From contig JAHYYL010000001.1 in assembly GCA_019424965.1 (NCBI GenBank), forward strand, positions 1 through 64,000: a stretch of 64,000 nt of DNA, read 5' to 3'. This document shows positions 18,470-28,200 of the stretch, in pieces (the first letter of the stretch is position 1; each line of letters opens with the position of its first letter). The DNA comes from Collinsella sp. (GTDB lineage Bacteria; Actinomycetota; Coriobacteriia; Coriobacteriales; Coriobacteriaceae). Both the position numbers and the translations under genes were made by a program. The notes below the pieces were generated by a model. It did no database searches. It was not told the DNA's origin and saw only the letters and a program-made list of their open reading frames with translations.

Positions 18470-18498
18470 ATTATAAACTACTTTATAATTTTTGTTAA
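18470..18498 (-). promoter_or_regulatory. hicAB promoter with overlapping operator palindrome
   Basis: Minus strand: TTAACA (18493-18498), 17-base spacer, TATAAT (18470-18475). The perfect palindrome ATTATAAA-CTAC-TTTATAAT (18470-18489) covers the -10 box and most of the spacer, placing it where a HicB repressor would block RNA polymerase. Confidence 0.8.
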
Positions 18499-18512
18499 CC
18501 AGTTAATAAATA

Positions 18513-19772
18513 TTACTGGCGCTGCTTGGGCTCGGTGACGATGGCTCGGACGATGCGGGGGCGATCGGTGAGGTCGTGGACGATACGCACGTCCGAAAGG
18601 CCTGCCTGGCGACAGAGCTCGGCCGCGGCATCGAGGGCACCCTCGTAGAGCTCGCAGGCAAACAGGCCGCCGGCGCGCAGCATGTAAGGCGCCGCATTGA
18701 GCAGGCGGCGGAAGATATCGAGGCCGTCGGCGCCGCCCTCGAGCGCCAGGTCGGGCTCAAAGTCCTTGACCTCGTGCGGCAGTGAGCGCATGACGTCGGT
18801 CGGAATGTAGGGCGGATTGGAGACAAGCACGTCGAACGTGCCCCACTCTTCGCGGGGAATGGAGCTCACCAGGTTGGTGAGGCTAAAGGCGACCTCATCG
18901 GATGTGAGACCGAGCGCGTCGCGGTTTTTGGTGGCCAGATCGATAGCGCGCGGCTCGATATCGGTGGCGGTGCAGGTAACGTGCCCGCGGCGCTCCCAGG
19001 CAAGGGAGAGTGAGATGCAGCCCGTGCCGCAGCCGACCTCGAGAACGCGGGCGATGCGGGGCTCGGCTGGGGCAGGTACGTTGGCCTCGGCGGCATCTTG
19101 CACGGGAGTCGTCTGTTGGTCGTTGCCCTCAATGGCGATGCCGTATTCGTCGAGCTCGGGCTCGGCGGTTTCCGCGGCTTCGGCTTCTGCTGCCCGCGCG
19201 GCGGCTTCCTCGGCCTCGCGGTCGGCCAGTTCCTCGGCATAGGCACGGCTGCCCAGTACGTCGCCGCCTAGCGCCGCCTCATCGGCAGCCGTCAGGTTAG
19301 CGGCACGGCGCTTGGCGGTCGCCCGTTCGTCTGCCAGCGCGGCCTCGGCCTTGCGTGCCTCCTCGACCTCATCGTTCCAAGGCAGCTCAACACGCTGACG
19401 GGCAGCAGCCTCGGGGCTCAGCACCTCGGCATCCAGATAATTGAGGACTTCCTCGACGAGCATCTCGGTTTCGGGGCGCGGAATGAGCACACCGGGAGCG
19501 CACGCGACGTCAATCATGCGAAACTGCGTGCTGCCGGTGATGTACTGTAGCGGCTCGCCTTTGGCGCGACGAACGACGGCCGCATGCATGGTCTCGAGCT
19601 GGGCCGCGTTAAGCGTCTCGTCCATACGCATATATAGGTCAATGCGCGCCAGGCCCGTGGCGGCGCACAGCAGCCACTCGGCAGAAAGACGGGGGTGCTC
19701 CTCGCCGCGCTCGGCCAGGTACTCCTTGGTCCACTCGAGACAACGCTTGATAGTCCAAATCTCGTTTGCCAT
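18513..19772 (-). CDS. prmC: Release factor glutamine methyltransferase with long Ala/Glu-rich insertion
   Basis: Methylates the glutamine of the GGQ motif of release factors. N-terminal helical domain (residues 1-75), RPETEMLVEEVL hinge, then an insertion of roughly 120 residues, rich in Ala, Glu and Arg (about 105-235), then the SAM domain with motif I LEVGCGTGCISLSLA (about 250) and catalytic NPPYIP (about 325). Family proteins are about 280 residues; this one is 419 because of the insertion, which looks like a charged helix with low complexity. Start ATG 19772 preceded by GAGGGGAGGG. The target prfA lies upstream on the same strand, separated by a 640-base repeat-rich gap. Confidence 0.92.
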   Translation of the reverse strand: MANEIWTIKRCLEWTKEYLAERGEEHPRLSAEWLLCAATGLARIDLYMRMDETLNAAQLETMHAAVVRRAKGEPLQYITGSTQFRMIDVACAPGVLIPRPETEMLVEEVLNYLDAEVLSPEAAARQRVELPWNDEVEEARKAEAALADERATAKRRAANLTAADEAALGGDVLGSRAYAEELADREAEEAAARAAEAEAAETAEPELDEYGIAIEGNDQQTTPVQDAAEANVPAPAEPRIARVLEVGCGTGCISLSLAWERRGHVTCTATDIEPRAIDLATKNRDALGLTSDEVAFSLTNLVSSIPREEWGTFDVLVSNPPYIPTDVMRSLPHEVKDFEPDLALEGGADGLDIFRRLLNAAPYMLRAGGLFACELYEGALDAAAELCRQAGLSDVRIVHDLTDRPRIVRAIVTEPKQRQ

Positions 19773-20163
19773 GGGGCCCTCCCCTCTTAAGCGCCGGACG
19801 GCGCGCGAATGTCGGAGCAGATTGTAAGCGAGGCTAGCGCTTGGCAAGGGACGATTGAAGGCGATTATCGAGAATCAGCCCAGAATTTTGCACCGGGCTT
19901 GCTCAAAGTGTTCATTCGCTGACGTCTAAATTTGCATTCGTCAAGCTTTTGGCAAGGTTGCCCCAAAACTGACCAATATCTAACCAAACGCTTGCCACAT
20001 CGCTTGACGCGCGACGCGCCATAATTCGCCCCACGACTTCTCGAACGATAATTTAAGCATTATTTTCGGCGATAGACGCATGCGGATCATTGCTTTGCGC
20101 AGGTGAACGGCTCAATAACTATCAAAGCAGATTGAATAACATCCCAAAGCAATGTACCCAACC
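19773..20163. other. Non-coding gap between prmC and the repeat block
   Basis: No coding frame with family resemblance or codon bias. AT content is higher than in the neighbouring genes. Only short dyads are seen (for example GGCAA/TTGCC at 19952-19963). Confidence 0.5.
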
Positions 20164-20243
20164 TAGTCGTTGGACGTTCTTGTTTGACTAGTCATTTAAG
20201 AACGCCCCCAACGACTACTCATTTAAGTCTGTCCCCAATGAGT
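20164..20243. repeat. Tandem hairpins preceding repeat copy B
   Basis: First hairpin: TAGTCGTTGG (20164-20173) pairs with CCAACGACTA (20208-20217), with an inner CGTTCTT/AAGAACG. Second hairpin: ACTCATT (20217-20223) pairs with AATGAGT (20237-20243), loop TAAGTCTGTCCCC. The loop is almost the same as that of the hairpin at 4627-4653. Confidence 0.75.
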
Positions 20244-20413
20244 GCCCCGCCACAGGTTGAGCATAAGTCAGCGAAAACGCCCCTAAGCGAGCAAGGTGAC
20301 GTGAAAGAGGAGGGAAGCGTACTTCGGTACGCGACCGACGATTGAACGTCAGATTGCCGCTTAGGGGCGTTTGCAGCGTCGAGCCGTTACGCGGTTTGGT
20401 AAAACCGCGTAAC
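20244..20413. repeat. Two-hairpin repeat family 1, copy B
   Basis: Outer perfect 15-bp stem AAACGCCCCTAAGCG (20275-20289) / CGCTTAGGGGCGTTT (20358-20372); conserved flanks GCAAGGTGACGTGAA and TTGAACGTCAGATTGC; inner hairpin GCGTAC-TTCG-GTACGC (20317-20332) with a UUCG tetraloop; linker GCAGCGTCGAGCCG; terminal hairpin GTTACGCGGTTT-GGTA-AAACCGCGTAAC (20386-20413) ending three bases before the prfA stop codon. Confidence 0.88.
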
Positions 20414-20416
20414 CCG

Positions 20417-21484
20417 CTACACAGCTTGTGCCAGCTTCTCGGCACGCTCGGCGGCGGCGAGCGCCTCGATCACGGTGCCGAGCTGATCGCCCAGAAGGAC
20501 GCCGTTATAGGTGGAGTTGAAACCGATGCGGTGATCGGTCACGCGGTCCTGGGGCTGGTTGTAGGTACGGATCTTCTCGGAACGGTTACCGTGGCCGATC
20601 TGGCTCTGGCGCTCGGCACCGAGCTCTGCCTGCTGCTTCTCGAGCTCCATCTCGTACAGACGGGCACGCAGCATCTGCATGCAGACCTCGCGGTTCTGGA
20701 TCTGGGAACGCTGCTCCTGCGACTGCACCACGGTGTTGGTGGGCAGGTGGGTGATGCGCACGGCGGAGTAGGTAGTGTTAACGCACTGACCGCCAGGGCC
20801 GGAGGCGCAGTAGGTGTCGATGCGCAGGTCGGACTGGTTGATCTGAACGTCGATCTCCTCGGCCTCGGGAAGCACGGCGACGGTTGCCGTGGAGGTCTGG
20901 ATACGGCCCTGGGACTCGGTCTTGGGAACGCGCTGGACGCGGTGCACGCCGGACTCGAACTTCATGACGGAGTAGACGCGGTCGCCCTCGACCTTGAACT
21001 CGATGGACTTAAAGCCGCCGGCTTCGCTGGGGCTGGAGTCGAGCACGGTGGTCTTCCAGCCGCGCGACTCACAGAAACGCTGGTACATCTTGTACAGGTC
21101 GCCGGCGAAGATGGCAGCCTCGTCGCCACCGGCGGCGGAGCGGATCTCGACGATGGTGTTCTTGTCGTCGTTGGGGTCACTCGGGATGAGCATATACTTA
21201 ATGTCTTCCTCGAGCTGGGGAAGCTTGGCCTCGTTTTCGGAGATGTCCATCTGGAGCATCTCCTTCTCATCGGCATCGGTAGTATCGTGGAGCATTTCCT
21301 TGGCAGCCTCGATGTCATCGAGCGCGCTGATGTACTCACGCGAGGCGGCGATGAGGTCGGACTGGTGCGCGTACTCCTTGTTGAGACGCGTGAACTCCTT
21401 GATGTCGGAGGCGACGGCCGGGTCGGAGAGCTTCTTCTCGAGTTCCTCGTAGGCCTTGATGATCTTTTCGAGCTTGTCGCGCAT
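20417..21484 (-). CDS. prfA: Peptide chain release factor 1
   Basis: Recognises UAA and UAG stop codons and triggers peptide release. 355 residues. N-terminal helical domain, decoding domain with GRIQTSTATVAVLPEAEE, and the catalytic GGQ in SGPGGQCVNTTYSAVRI (about 230), the actinobacterial form of the motif (GGQxVNTT). The glutamine would be the PrmC target. A repeat copy abuts its stop codon. Confidence 0.96.
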   Translation of the reverse strand: MRDKLEKIIKAYEELEKKLSDPAVASDIKEFTRLNKEYAHQSDLIAASREYISALDDIEAAKEMLHDTTDADEKEMLQMDISENEAKLPQLEEDIKYMLIPSDPNDDKNTIVEIRSAAGGDEAAIFAGDLYKMYQRFCESRGWKTTVLDSSPSEAGGFKSIEFKVEGDRVYSVMKFESGVHRVQRVPKTESQGRIQTSTATVAVLPEAEEIDVQINQSDLRIDTYCASGPGGQCVNTTYSAVRITHLPTNTVVQSQEQRSQIQNREVCMQMLRARLYEMELEKQQAELGAERQSQIGHGNRSEKIRTYNQPQDRVTDHRIGFNSTYNGVLLGDQLGTVIEALAAAERAEKLAQAV

Positions 21485-21822
21485 GGCGGGACTCCTTTAT
21501 GTGCGTGAAGGCGAAAATCGGCAGAGTTGATGGGGCGCACAGCGCCACTGCGGGGGTAAGCCCAGCTAGAACATGTCGATCTTCAGATACATGCGCATCC
21601 CTTCGCGTATGAGGTACATAGTTGCGGTCTAACCCATACATGATAGCGTGCGCAGGCATACCTGCATATAACCCGCACGGAATGCGACAAAGGGTCAGTC
21701 TCTTTCCTTGAATACAACTTCATCCGAACGCCTCCCGCATTCATCCGCACATATACGGATAAAATTGGGAATCCGATACCCTGAGGGCCGGATCGGCCGG
21801 CCCCGGGAGATCGGAGGACGCC
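21485..21822. other. Upstream region of prfA, no gene recognised
   Basis: No convincing frame. It holds a degenerate copy of the GACAAAGGG palindrome family at about 21679-21713 (AATGCGACAAAGGG then TCTCTTTCC). Confidence 0.5.
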
Positions 21823-22151
21823 ATGTCCGGAAAGGGCGGGAAGGGCGCCGCGAGGGCGGTCCCGAGGACCCACGGCAGGCTCACCGGGTACGAGCGGGAC
21901 ACGGTCCAGAGGATGCTGAAGCGCAGGGTTCGCTCGGCCACTTCCTCGAGAGGTTCAAGGGCGTATCGACCCGCAGGCTCCACAGCTGCCTGATGTGGTT
22001 CAGATGGCTGCGCGAGGCCGCACGCGTCGGGGACAGGACGTCGCTCATGCGCGAGCAGCTCGACGACGGGCGCTACAAAAAGATCCGGAAGAAGATGATG
22101 GAGCCGGAGTACGAGTTCCATCTGGAGCCGGACGTGCAAACGGCGGGTTAA
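21823..22151 (+). pseudogene. Transposase remnant (internally deleted, frameshifted)
   Basis: An ATG at 21823 with GGAGG five bases upstream opens a frame reading MSGKGGKGAARAVPRTHGRL..., which resembles the basic N-terminus and the start of a helix-turn-helix (LTGYERDTVQRMLKRR). About 100 bases later the recognisable sequence continues in a different frame (FLERFKGVSTRRLHSCLMWF, then RWLREA and GRYKKIRKK) to a stop at 22151. The F-x-G-V-S-T-x-x-L-x-x-Y/C-L-x-W-F pattern is typical of the C-terminus of IS1595/ISXO2-like and related DDE transposases. The DDE core is missing. Family assignment is from memory of the motif. Confidence 0.6.
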
Positions 22152-22165
22152 CATAGCCTTTCACC

Positions 22166-22189
22166 AAAAAGGGCGAGCGGCCGCGCCCT
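22166..22189 (-). terminator. Intrinsic terminator of the surface-protein gene
   Basis: Minus strand: AGGGCG (22184-22189) pairs with CGCCCT (22170-22175), GC-rich 8-base loop, then five U. 43 bases after the stop codon at 22233. Confidence 0.75.
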
Positions 22190-22232
22190 GCGACCACCCG
22201 CCCTCAATCAAAGCCCTTCTCGGCCGCCGTAG

Positions 22233-25200
22233 CTACCGGTTCCGGCGCCGCAGGATAACGCCTGCGGCGATCAGCACCACCGCGCCGCCCGCGATGCCAC
22301 CCAGGGCCATCGGCGACAAGCTGGTATCGCCCGTATACGGCAGACCCGGCTTCTCCTCCTTCGGCACCGGTGACTTGCTCGGCGGATTGGTGGGCGGCTC
22401 CGTCGGCGGGGTGGTCGGCGGCGTGTACGTGTTCTTGAACACCGGCGCCACGGCGCCGTCATAGGTTACCGTCGCCACCAGATGGCCCGCACCGTCGTCC
22501 GTCACCGTCACCGTTACCCGGTGCTCGGCCGCGTCGTACGTCACGTTCTTCTGACCGTCGTCCACCTCGGAGATGCTGTAGGCGTACGTTCCGGGCTTGT
22601 CGTACGAGATCGCCTCGAAGCCCACCGTGCCGTCCGCCGCGTTCTTTGCGGTCTGCAGCACCTTGCCGTCGGCATCCTTCAGCTGGAAGGAGAACTGCCC
22701 TTCCTTCAGGTCCTCGCCGCTCAGCACCTTGGAGGCCCCCAGCTTCACCTCAGTCGCGGCCGGCGCGTAACTGTTGCTGAACGCCACCGCATCCGCAGCC
22801 TTGCCGCCCTTGCTGTAGGCAACCTGCGCCTCCAGCGCGTGCGTCTCCGCATTCTCCGTCACCGTCACCGTCGCGGTAAAGACCGTCGTGTCGTAGGTGA
22901 CGCCGTTCGCCGTCGCCCCTGCCCGCTCGGACACGGTGTAGACGTACGTCCCCACCTTGTCCAGCTGCAGCGGCGCGAAGCCGAACGTGCCGTCGGCGCC
23001 GTTCTGCACCGTCTGCACCACGTTACCGTCGGCGTCCTTCAGGTCGAAGAAGAACTCACCCTCGGCCAGGTCGCGGCCGGTCAGAGCCTTCGTTCCGGTA
23101 ATCGTCGCCGTCGTTGCCGTCGGCGTGTAGGTGTTGGTGAAGGTCAGATCCGCAGCCGTCTTGTTCGCCGTCGCGGTCAGCTGGCCGCTGCCGTCATCGG
23201 TCACGTTCACCGTTACGTCCAGCACCGCATCGCTGTAAGTGATGGTGCCATCTTGGCCCGCAACCTCCTTCACCTGGTACGCATGCGAACCAGTTGCGGT
23301 GTACGAGATGGCCTTGAAGGTAAACGCTTTACCCACGTTCGTGGTCCGGTCGATCTCCTGCCCGGTGGCCACGTCAATCAGCGCGAATGTGAACTCGCCA
23401 TCGGCGGGCGTCCGCGTGGTGGCCGGGTCGGCATTCTCAAGCACCTTGGTGCCAGAGATCTGGTAGGAGGTCTGACCCGGCTGGTAGCTGTTCGCAAACG
23501 TCATGGTATTGGGGGTGACGCCGTTCTCGGTGCCCTCGCTCGGTTTCACCGTAGAGCTCTCTACCACCAGCTTGCCGTCGTTGTTGTCCTTCACCACGTA
23601 GGTCAGGGTGTACGTCTTGCCGGTGTAGGTCACGCCCGGCACGCCCGGCGCGCCGTCCGTCGGCTGCACCTCACGGACCGTGAAGGGAAAGGTGCCCGCA
23701 TGGTCGAAGGTCAGCTCGTTAAAGTAAACCTTGCCCTTGGCGTCGTTCTTCTGGGTCTGGAGCACCGTACCGTCAGACCCCACCAGCTCGAAGGCGAAGT
23801 CTCCCGCCTTTAGCTGATAGCTGCCGTCGTGCACGTCAACGCTCTTGGTGAGGGCGATCGCGCCGGAGTTCGTCGCCTTCGCCTTGTAGGTGTTGGTGAA
23901 GGTGGGCTTCGTGGCGTCCGCGCCGTCGTAGGCGACGCTCGCCTGCAGCGTGCCGGCATTGTCCACAACCGTCACCACGGCATGATGCACCGCGTCGTCG
24001 TAGGTCACGTAGGCCAGATCACCCTTCCGCTCCACGATAGTGTACTCGTACGTGCCCGGCTTCGCGTAGGAGAAGGCGTCGAAGTTAACACTTCCGTCCG
24101 CGCCGTTGGTCGCGGTCCGGACGGGCTTGGCCCCGGCAAGCTGCTCAGCAGTCATTTTGCCCTCGTACACATCGAAGGTGAACTCGCCGTCCTTGGGGAC
24201 AATCGGCGTGTTGTCGTCCTTCTTCACATAGCTCTTCTGCGCACCGAGGGCCAGACCGGTCGCGGCCGGCTGGTAGGTGTTGGTGAAGGTATCCGAGCCG
24301 GATGCGCTCGTCACGATCGCCTTCGCATTCAGTGCTCCGTTCCCGCCGTCTGTGACCGTCACCGTATAGGTGAGGGCATGATTGTCATAGACCATGCCCG
24401 GCTCCGCGCCCGGCTGCTCCACGATGGTGTAGGTGAAGTCCTTGCTCGCGGCGCCGTCCAAGTCGGAGAGCTGGAACTCGCGCGTGAAGCAGACCTTGCC
24501 GTTTGCATCGTTCTTCGCGGTGGCGATCACGTTGCCGGCAGCGTCCTTCAGGTCGAAGGTGAACTCGCCGTCCGCAGGCTTCGTCGTGTGATCGAAGCCG
24601 TCCGCAACCTTGATGGTCTTGGTCGCCGTCAGCTCCACGGATCCCTTTGCGGTGTAGGTGTTGTTGAAGGTGGGAGCCGTAGCGGTACCGTCATAGGTGA
24701 CGGTCACCTTCGTCTTGTTGTTGTCGTCCTGGTTCTGCTCTACCTTGACGTGGACCTTGACTTCCTTGGCGTCGTAGGCCACGCCGTCGACGGACTGGCC
24801 GGCCTTCTCCTCCTTGAGCGTGTAGTCGTACTCGCCCAGGTTCAGGCCCTTGACGGTCAGCTTGACCTTGCCATTCTTATCGTTGGTGCCGCGAGCGTCC
24901 TCATTGCCGTCCTGGTCGTACAAGCCGAAGGTGAACGCATCGGCCGTCAGGTCCTTGCCCGCGAGAACTTTCGTGGCCTCAACGGTGACGTCCGCCGTCG
25001 GCTTCGTGTTGGTGAAGGTCGGCACGGCCTTCTCACCGTCGTAGGTGACGGTCGCCTTCAGCTCGCCCTTTTCGTCGGTGACCTTGACGTGGACCTTCAC
25101 GCCCTTCGCGTCGTAGACGACGGTCGAGTCGGCGCCCTTCACCTCCTTGATGGTGTAGTCGTGGTCGCCCGGCGTAGCGTAGTCGATGGCTGCAAAGGCG

Positions 25201-28200
25201 ACCTTGCCGTCCTTCTCGTTTTGGACAGTCTGGACCACGCTGCCGTCCTTGTCGAGCAGCTGGAACGTGAAGTCACTCCCCGCGAGCTCACCGCCCGTGA
25301 AGCGCTTCGTCGCCTTGAGCGTTACCGAGGTCTCCTTCGGGCGGTACGTGTTCGTGATCACCGCAATCTGATCGTCGATCACCTGAGATGTGGCGGTGCC
25401 ATCATCCTTATAGATCTGCTCCATTTTGACGACTGGCTCGGTCAGATTTCCCTTGCCGTCATACTTCACCGTTACGGTCACTTTGTATTCGGCGCTGGAG
25501 TAGCTGACACCGCCCAGCCAACTGGGATCGCTCTTGGCGGGCGTAGTCTCGGCAATGTAGTAGGTGTACTTGCCAGGCTTCTCATACTTAATCTCTCCGA
25601 AGCTAAATTCTTCGGCGCTCGTAACGGTCTTCTCGACCTGCTTCATGCCGGCCACGGGCGCTGCCGTGGCACCATCAGGCATCGGCGTTCCATCGGCGGC
25701 GCGCAGGCAAAGCTCGAAGCTGTCGGCGCTAGTCCACTCACGGCCGGTGAACTTCTTCTTCGCCTTGATGCCTGTGAGCGTCACCGAAGACTTCACGCTG
25801 TAGCTGTTGGTGAACACCAGCTTGTTGTCTTTGGCCACCGTGCCGTCGGAATTCTGCGGGGCAATCCTGCCCGAGATGCTATCGCCTTCTTCAGTCAGAT
25901 TCTTGTCACCCTGCTTGCGGCCGGTCAGCTTATAGCCCGCGGGCATCTTGTCTGCGCCGGTCAGCTCCTGCACCGCGTACTGGTCACCCTCGGCGAGACC
26001 GTACACGCGGATCGTCTGGTCGGCCGTGATGGTCTGCTCGCGGCCGTTCTCGAGGTCGAACAATTTGCCGACCTGCTTCTCGCTTGCGGTCCCCGCGTTC
26101 TCAAACACCGCGGCCTTGTACGTCTTCCCCGCCGTCGTGGGCACGGTGAACTTGAAGGTGAACCCCGCGTCCGGTTTTCCCGTCAGGCCCGCTGGCACCA
26201 TGACCTTCTTCATCACCTCGAGGCTCGCCTCGCGTTCGTTCGCCACGCGCACGCAGGTGGCGCCCGTAAACAGGGCGTTCAGATTCATGTCGCCCAGGTC
26301 GGCGCGGGCGCCCTTCGCATTAGTGTCACCAGACACGTCCTGCGTGATGCCCATACGTATCCAGCCCGTCTCGGTCTCCAGGCGGTAAGGTTCGTCCTTC
26401 TTGGTGGGCCCATACTGGTAGACACGTCCATTGGCGCCGTGCTTAAGATGTACCTCATTCTCGCCGCCCTTGGCGTCATTGTTCCAGGAAAGGTTGCCGT
26501 TGCCGTCGAGCGTCCCGTCGGACGTCTGGCGCTGGCCCTTGATCCACGTGAGCGTGTTGTCAATGTCGCCCTCTGCGCCAAACTGGCCCAGGCTCTTCAT
26601 GAGCGAGCCCACGCCCACGAACGTCGAAACGCCGTCATCAACTGTACCAGCATCGGCGTGGACGCCGTAATCGTCCACAATCACCTTGATGAGCCTGTCA
26701 TTAAGCAGGAAGCCATTGGGCGCCGAGACCTCCTTCAGGAAGTAGGTACCCTTCACGAGCGGCTCGCTACTGTCGCTCGTAGACGGGAATACGCCCGCCC
26801 CTTCGAGCTTGACCGGGTTGGCGACCGACCTCGTCGTCAGGGTGTCGTAGGGGACCTGGTCGCCATCGAGCACGGCCTTGCCGTTCGCATCCGTAGTCAC
26901 CTGGGTGGACTTGTAAAGGCCGAACTTCGCCCCGTCAACGGGCTTACCCTCGGTATCGGTCTTCTGCACGAACAGGCGATTCTGGATGTTCGTGACGAGC
27001 AGGCGCGTGGCGAACTGCCGCTTGAAGTTCGTGCCGTCTGCGATGTCGTCGCTGTACACGTGGACTGTGTTCTTAGGCGTCGCGTCGCCGATCGAGCTCG
27101 CCGTTGTGTGGTAGATGGCCACCGTGTACTCGGCATCCTTGCGGGCATCACCGCTCAGCAGGTAGTAGTACTTGGAGATGTCACCGGGCAGATTTTGAAT
27201 CTCTACCTGGTACTGGCCGCTTGTGTTGAGCGTGAAGGCGTGCAGGTCCTTCTTCGCCGCCTCGATAGCACCGGTCATGCCCGGCTCCTTGGCGAGGGTG
27301 TATCCCGCTCCCGTCGATGGGTCGCCCGACACGGCGTACCAATTGCTCGGATCTTTGATACCTGTGCCTGCGCTTTTGTCGCGCTTGAGCACCACAGCGA
27401 ACAGTATGCCGGAGTCCAGATTGACGGTCTTGTCGGACTTCGTCAGGTCATTATTTGCCTTGTACACGGTCGACGGCGCGGTGATGGTCTCCTTCGCGGC
27501 GGCGAACGCACCGGTCTTCCACACGACGCTGCCCGCGTCCATACCGCCGCGGTTGATGATGACGCCGCCCGCGCCGTTCTCAGCGCTCGCGGGCACGTAC
27601 TCGAGCTGCATGCTACCACCCGTCGCCGCGAGACTCGAGCGGTATCCCTCGGGTACGCGCGTCTCCTTCAGGAGGTAGTACTTGTTGTTGTCGTGATCCT
27701 TGTTGTAGAGATCGTCGAAGTTGATGACGCCGTTGTCCACGTCGTTCGTGAGCGTTAGGTGGCCGGCCTCGTCCGTGGTACCGGAGCCGATGAGCTCGCC
27801 CACGGTCTTGAAGTCCTTGTCGGTCTTATAGAGCTTGAACTCGGCACCCTGTACGAACTTGCCGTCCTGGTCGAACTTGATGATGTCGGACTCGGGCACC
27901 GTCACGAGGTTGAACTTGAGCTCCATGTTGGAGTCGGTGGCGCCGCGCTCCAGGTAGAAGAACTTGAGGGTGTGGTTGGTGCCGCCGGCGAAGGTGTTGC
28001 CGTTGAAGCCCGAAGTGTCCTTATTCGCCTTCTGGTACTTGTTCTTCAGTGTGCCGTCGTTATTACCGTTCACCTTAATGTCGCCCGTACAAAAGTTGAT
28101 GCTCAGACTCGCGCGGTTGTGAATACCGCCGATATCACCCACGAGGACATCGTCGATGAACACCCAGACGTCATCATCGCCGGCGAACTCGAACACCATG

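Noticed and set aside
20275..20372. Family 1 inner part as a tRNA or riboswitch
   Set aside because: No cloverleaf or known aptamer core; it lies at 3' ends of genes rather than in 5' leaders.
23829..27758. 1309-codon open frame on the plus strand inside the adhesin gene
   Set aside because: Antisense of repeat-rich coding DNA with strong third-base GC; no ribosome-binding site or recognisable domain.
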